Positions 3,856 through 5,012 of a DNA stretch of 5,012 bases are shown piece by piece. Below the pieces are notes generated by a model. The model did no database searches, had not been told where the DNA came from, and was given only the letters and a program-made list of their open reading frames with translations. Source of the stretch: an uncultured Johnsonella sp. (GTDB taxonomy: Bacteria > Bacillota > Clostridia > Lachnospirales > Lachnospiraceae); contig CAJPUK010000143.1 of the NCBI GenBank assembly GCA_905373785.1, positions 1-5,012 on the forward strand, read 5' to 3'. The position numbers and the translations under genes are program-made. Numbering within the stretch: position 1 is the stretch's first letter; each line of letters starts with the position of its first letter.

Positions 3856-5012
3856 ATGAATAATCTCCTTTCCGTAAATGCTATTACCAAGCAATTTGGT
3901 TTAAACAAAGTTTTAAAAGGTATAGATTTGGAAGTCAACGAGGGCGAAGTCTTATCCCTCATAGGCGGTAACGGTGCCGGAAAATCAACCTTAATGAAGA
4001 TTATTATGGGTATATATCCGCCCGATACAGGCGCTATAAGCGTAAAAGGTGAGAAGATACATACATTTAAGCCTTCTGTGGCACTTGCAAAGGGTATATA
4101 TATGGTTCCTCAAGAACCCATGCTCTTTCCGAACATGAGTGTAAGAGAGAATATACTTATAGGCTTTAAGGAAAGTCAGACGGAACTCAACAAAAGACTT
4201 GATACTATTCTAAATGAGATAGGCTGGAAGTTTGATCTTGACAGAAAGGCTTTAAGTTTATCCATAGCTGAACAGCAGCTTGTAGAGCTTTTAAGAGGTC
4301 TTATGCGTGAGAGTAAGGTACTTATACTCGATGAGCCGACCTCATCACTGACTTTTGAAGAAGTTGAATCCTTATTCAAAGTAGTGGAAGACTTAAAGAA
4401 AAAGGGCATAGGTATAATATATATAACTCACAGACTCACGGAAGTATTTACTATAAGTACTCATGTGGCAATAATGAGAGACGGAGTTATAACCGTACAG
4501 GGTAAGATATCCGAATTTACAAAAGATATGCTTATAAAAGGACTGCTCCCGCCTAATATAGAAGAGTTTGAAGAAAAAAGCGAGAGTGAATCCAAGATAG
4601 AGTATGACAAATTAAAACCTGTATTCAGCCTTAAAAATTACAGCGGATACGGATTTAAAGATGTAAGTTTTGATGTATATCCCGGAGAAATACTCGGAAT
4701 TGCCGGACTTGTAGGTGCAGGCAGAACAGAGCTTGCCACAACAATTTTCGGAATGGAAAAGGTGCTGTCGGGTAAGGCGTATCTTGACGGAAAGGATATA
4801 AGCGGTATCTCTACAAAAGAGGCTATTGCTGTAGGAATCAATTATGTACCTGAAGACAGAAGATTAAACGGACTTTTCGGAATAAGCTCCGTAGCTGCCA
4901 ATACTACATCATCACTTTTATCAAATAATTTTTTAGGTTCGTTTTGGCTTAACAGAAAAAAAGAAAAAGAAATTACTGCAAAATATGTAAATGATTTTAA
5001 AACCAAGATAAC
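3856..5012 (+). CDS. lsrA: LsrA, AI-2 ABC importer ATP-binding subunit (3' end outside window)
   Basis: This is a double-ATPase subunit of the ribose/AI-2 importer class that powers uptake through LsrC/LsrD with the binding protein LsrB. The window holds 385 codons of about 500, open to the right edge. The first ATPase domain has Walker A GGNGAGKST (37-45), Q-loop Q86 in VPQEPMLFP, the degenerate signature LSIAEQQ (135-141), Walker B LILDEPTSSL (D159, E160) and H192. An acidic linker lies at about 235-253. The second domain starts near 255 and has GLVGAGRTE (284-292), with Arg for the Walker lysine as is normal for RbsA-type second domains, and VPEDRR (331-336). Its own LSGGNQQK motif would fall just past the edge. 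AGGAGG at 3842-3847 lies 8 nt before the ATG. LsrA rather than RbsA/XylG is favoured by LLRGLMRESKVLILDEP (145-161), close to E. coli LsrA, and by divergence from lsrR. Expression probably needs phospho-AI-2 to lift LsrR. Confidence 0.94.
   Translation, partial: MNNLLSVNAITKQFGLNKVLKGIDLEVNEGEVLSLIGGNGAGKSTLMKIIMGIYPPDTGAISVKGEKIHTFKPSVALAKGIYMVPQEPMLFPNMSVRENILIGFKESQTELNKRLDTILNEIGWKFDLDRKALSLSIAEQQLVELLRGLMRESKVLILDEPTSSLTFEEVESLFKVVEDLKKKGIGIIYITHRLTEVFTISTHVAIMRDGVITVQGKISEFTKDMLIKGLLPPNIEEFEEKSESESKIEYDKLKPVFSLKNYSGYGFKDVSFDVYPGEILGIAGLVGAGRTELATTIFGMEKVLSGKAYLDGKDISGISTKEAIAVGINYVPEDRRLNGLFGISSVAANTTSSLLSNNFLGSFWLNRKKEKEITAKYVNDFKTKI

Noticed and set aside
4702..4731. Loss of the Walker A lysine in the second ATPase domain of lsrA (Arg290).
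   Set aside because: GAGRTE instead of GKST is the normal state of the second domain in RbsA/XylG/LsrA-type proteins, so it is not a defect.
4176..4841. Two minus-strand open frames (4176-4409, 4638-4841) inside lsrA.
   Set aside because: They are antisense to conserved ATPase motifs and have low-complexity Ser-rich composition typical of reversed coding sequence.

Overview
The window comes from a low-GC Firmicute, most likely a clostridium of the Lachnospiraceae type. The reasons are an AT-rich base composition, heavy use of AGA/ATA/TTA-type codons, strong AGGAGG ribosome binding sites, good SigA-like promoters (TTGACC-17-TATAAT and TTGAAT-17-TATAAT), and a secreted 3D-domain wall protein of the Firmicute kind. 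The genus cannot be fixed from this sequence.

The core (about 728 to 5012) is an Lsr-type autoinducer-2 (AI-2) uptake and processing locus. On the minus strand lie lsrR (repressor, 2657-3595), lsrK (AI-2 kinase, 1095-2660) and a small cupin gene (728-1093). They form one tight operon: lsrR and lsrK overlap by ATGA, and lsrK and the cupin gene are 1 nt apart. Divergently, on the plus strand, lsrA (3856 to the right edge) encodes the double-ATPase subunit of the AI-2 importer and is cut off by the window end. The 260-nt divergent region (3596-3855) carries a promoter for each direction and GAACA half-sites placed where a repressor would act.

By analogy with the enterobacterial system, AI-2 would be imported by LsrACDB, phosphorylated by LsrK, and the phospho-AI-2 would release LsrR from the shared control region. 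The two LsrR residues known in E. coli to contact phospho-AI-2 (Asp243, Lys288) have equivalents here (D234, K278). The permeases, binding protein and LsrF/LsrG, if present, would lie beyond the right edge. The cupin gene is not part of the classical E. coli lsr set and is the most interesting element; it may process DPD or its phosphate, but that is inference.

The left part (62-568, minus strand) holds a secreted protein with a signal peptide, a short charged helix and a C-terminal 3D domain, driven by its own promoter at 619-647 and probably unrelated to AI-2. The first 61 bases cannot be assigned; they contain a small GC-rich inverted repeat.
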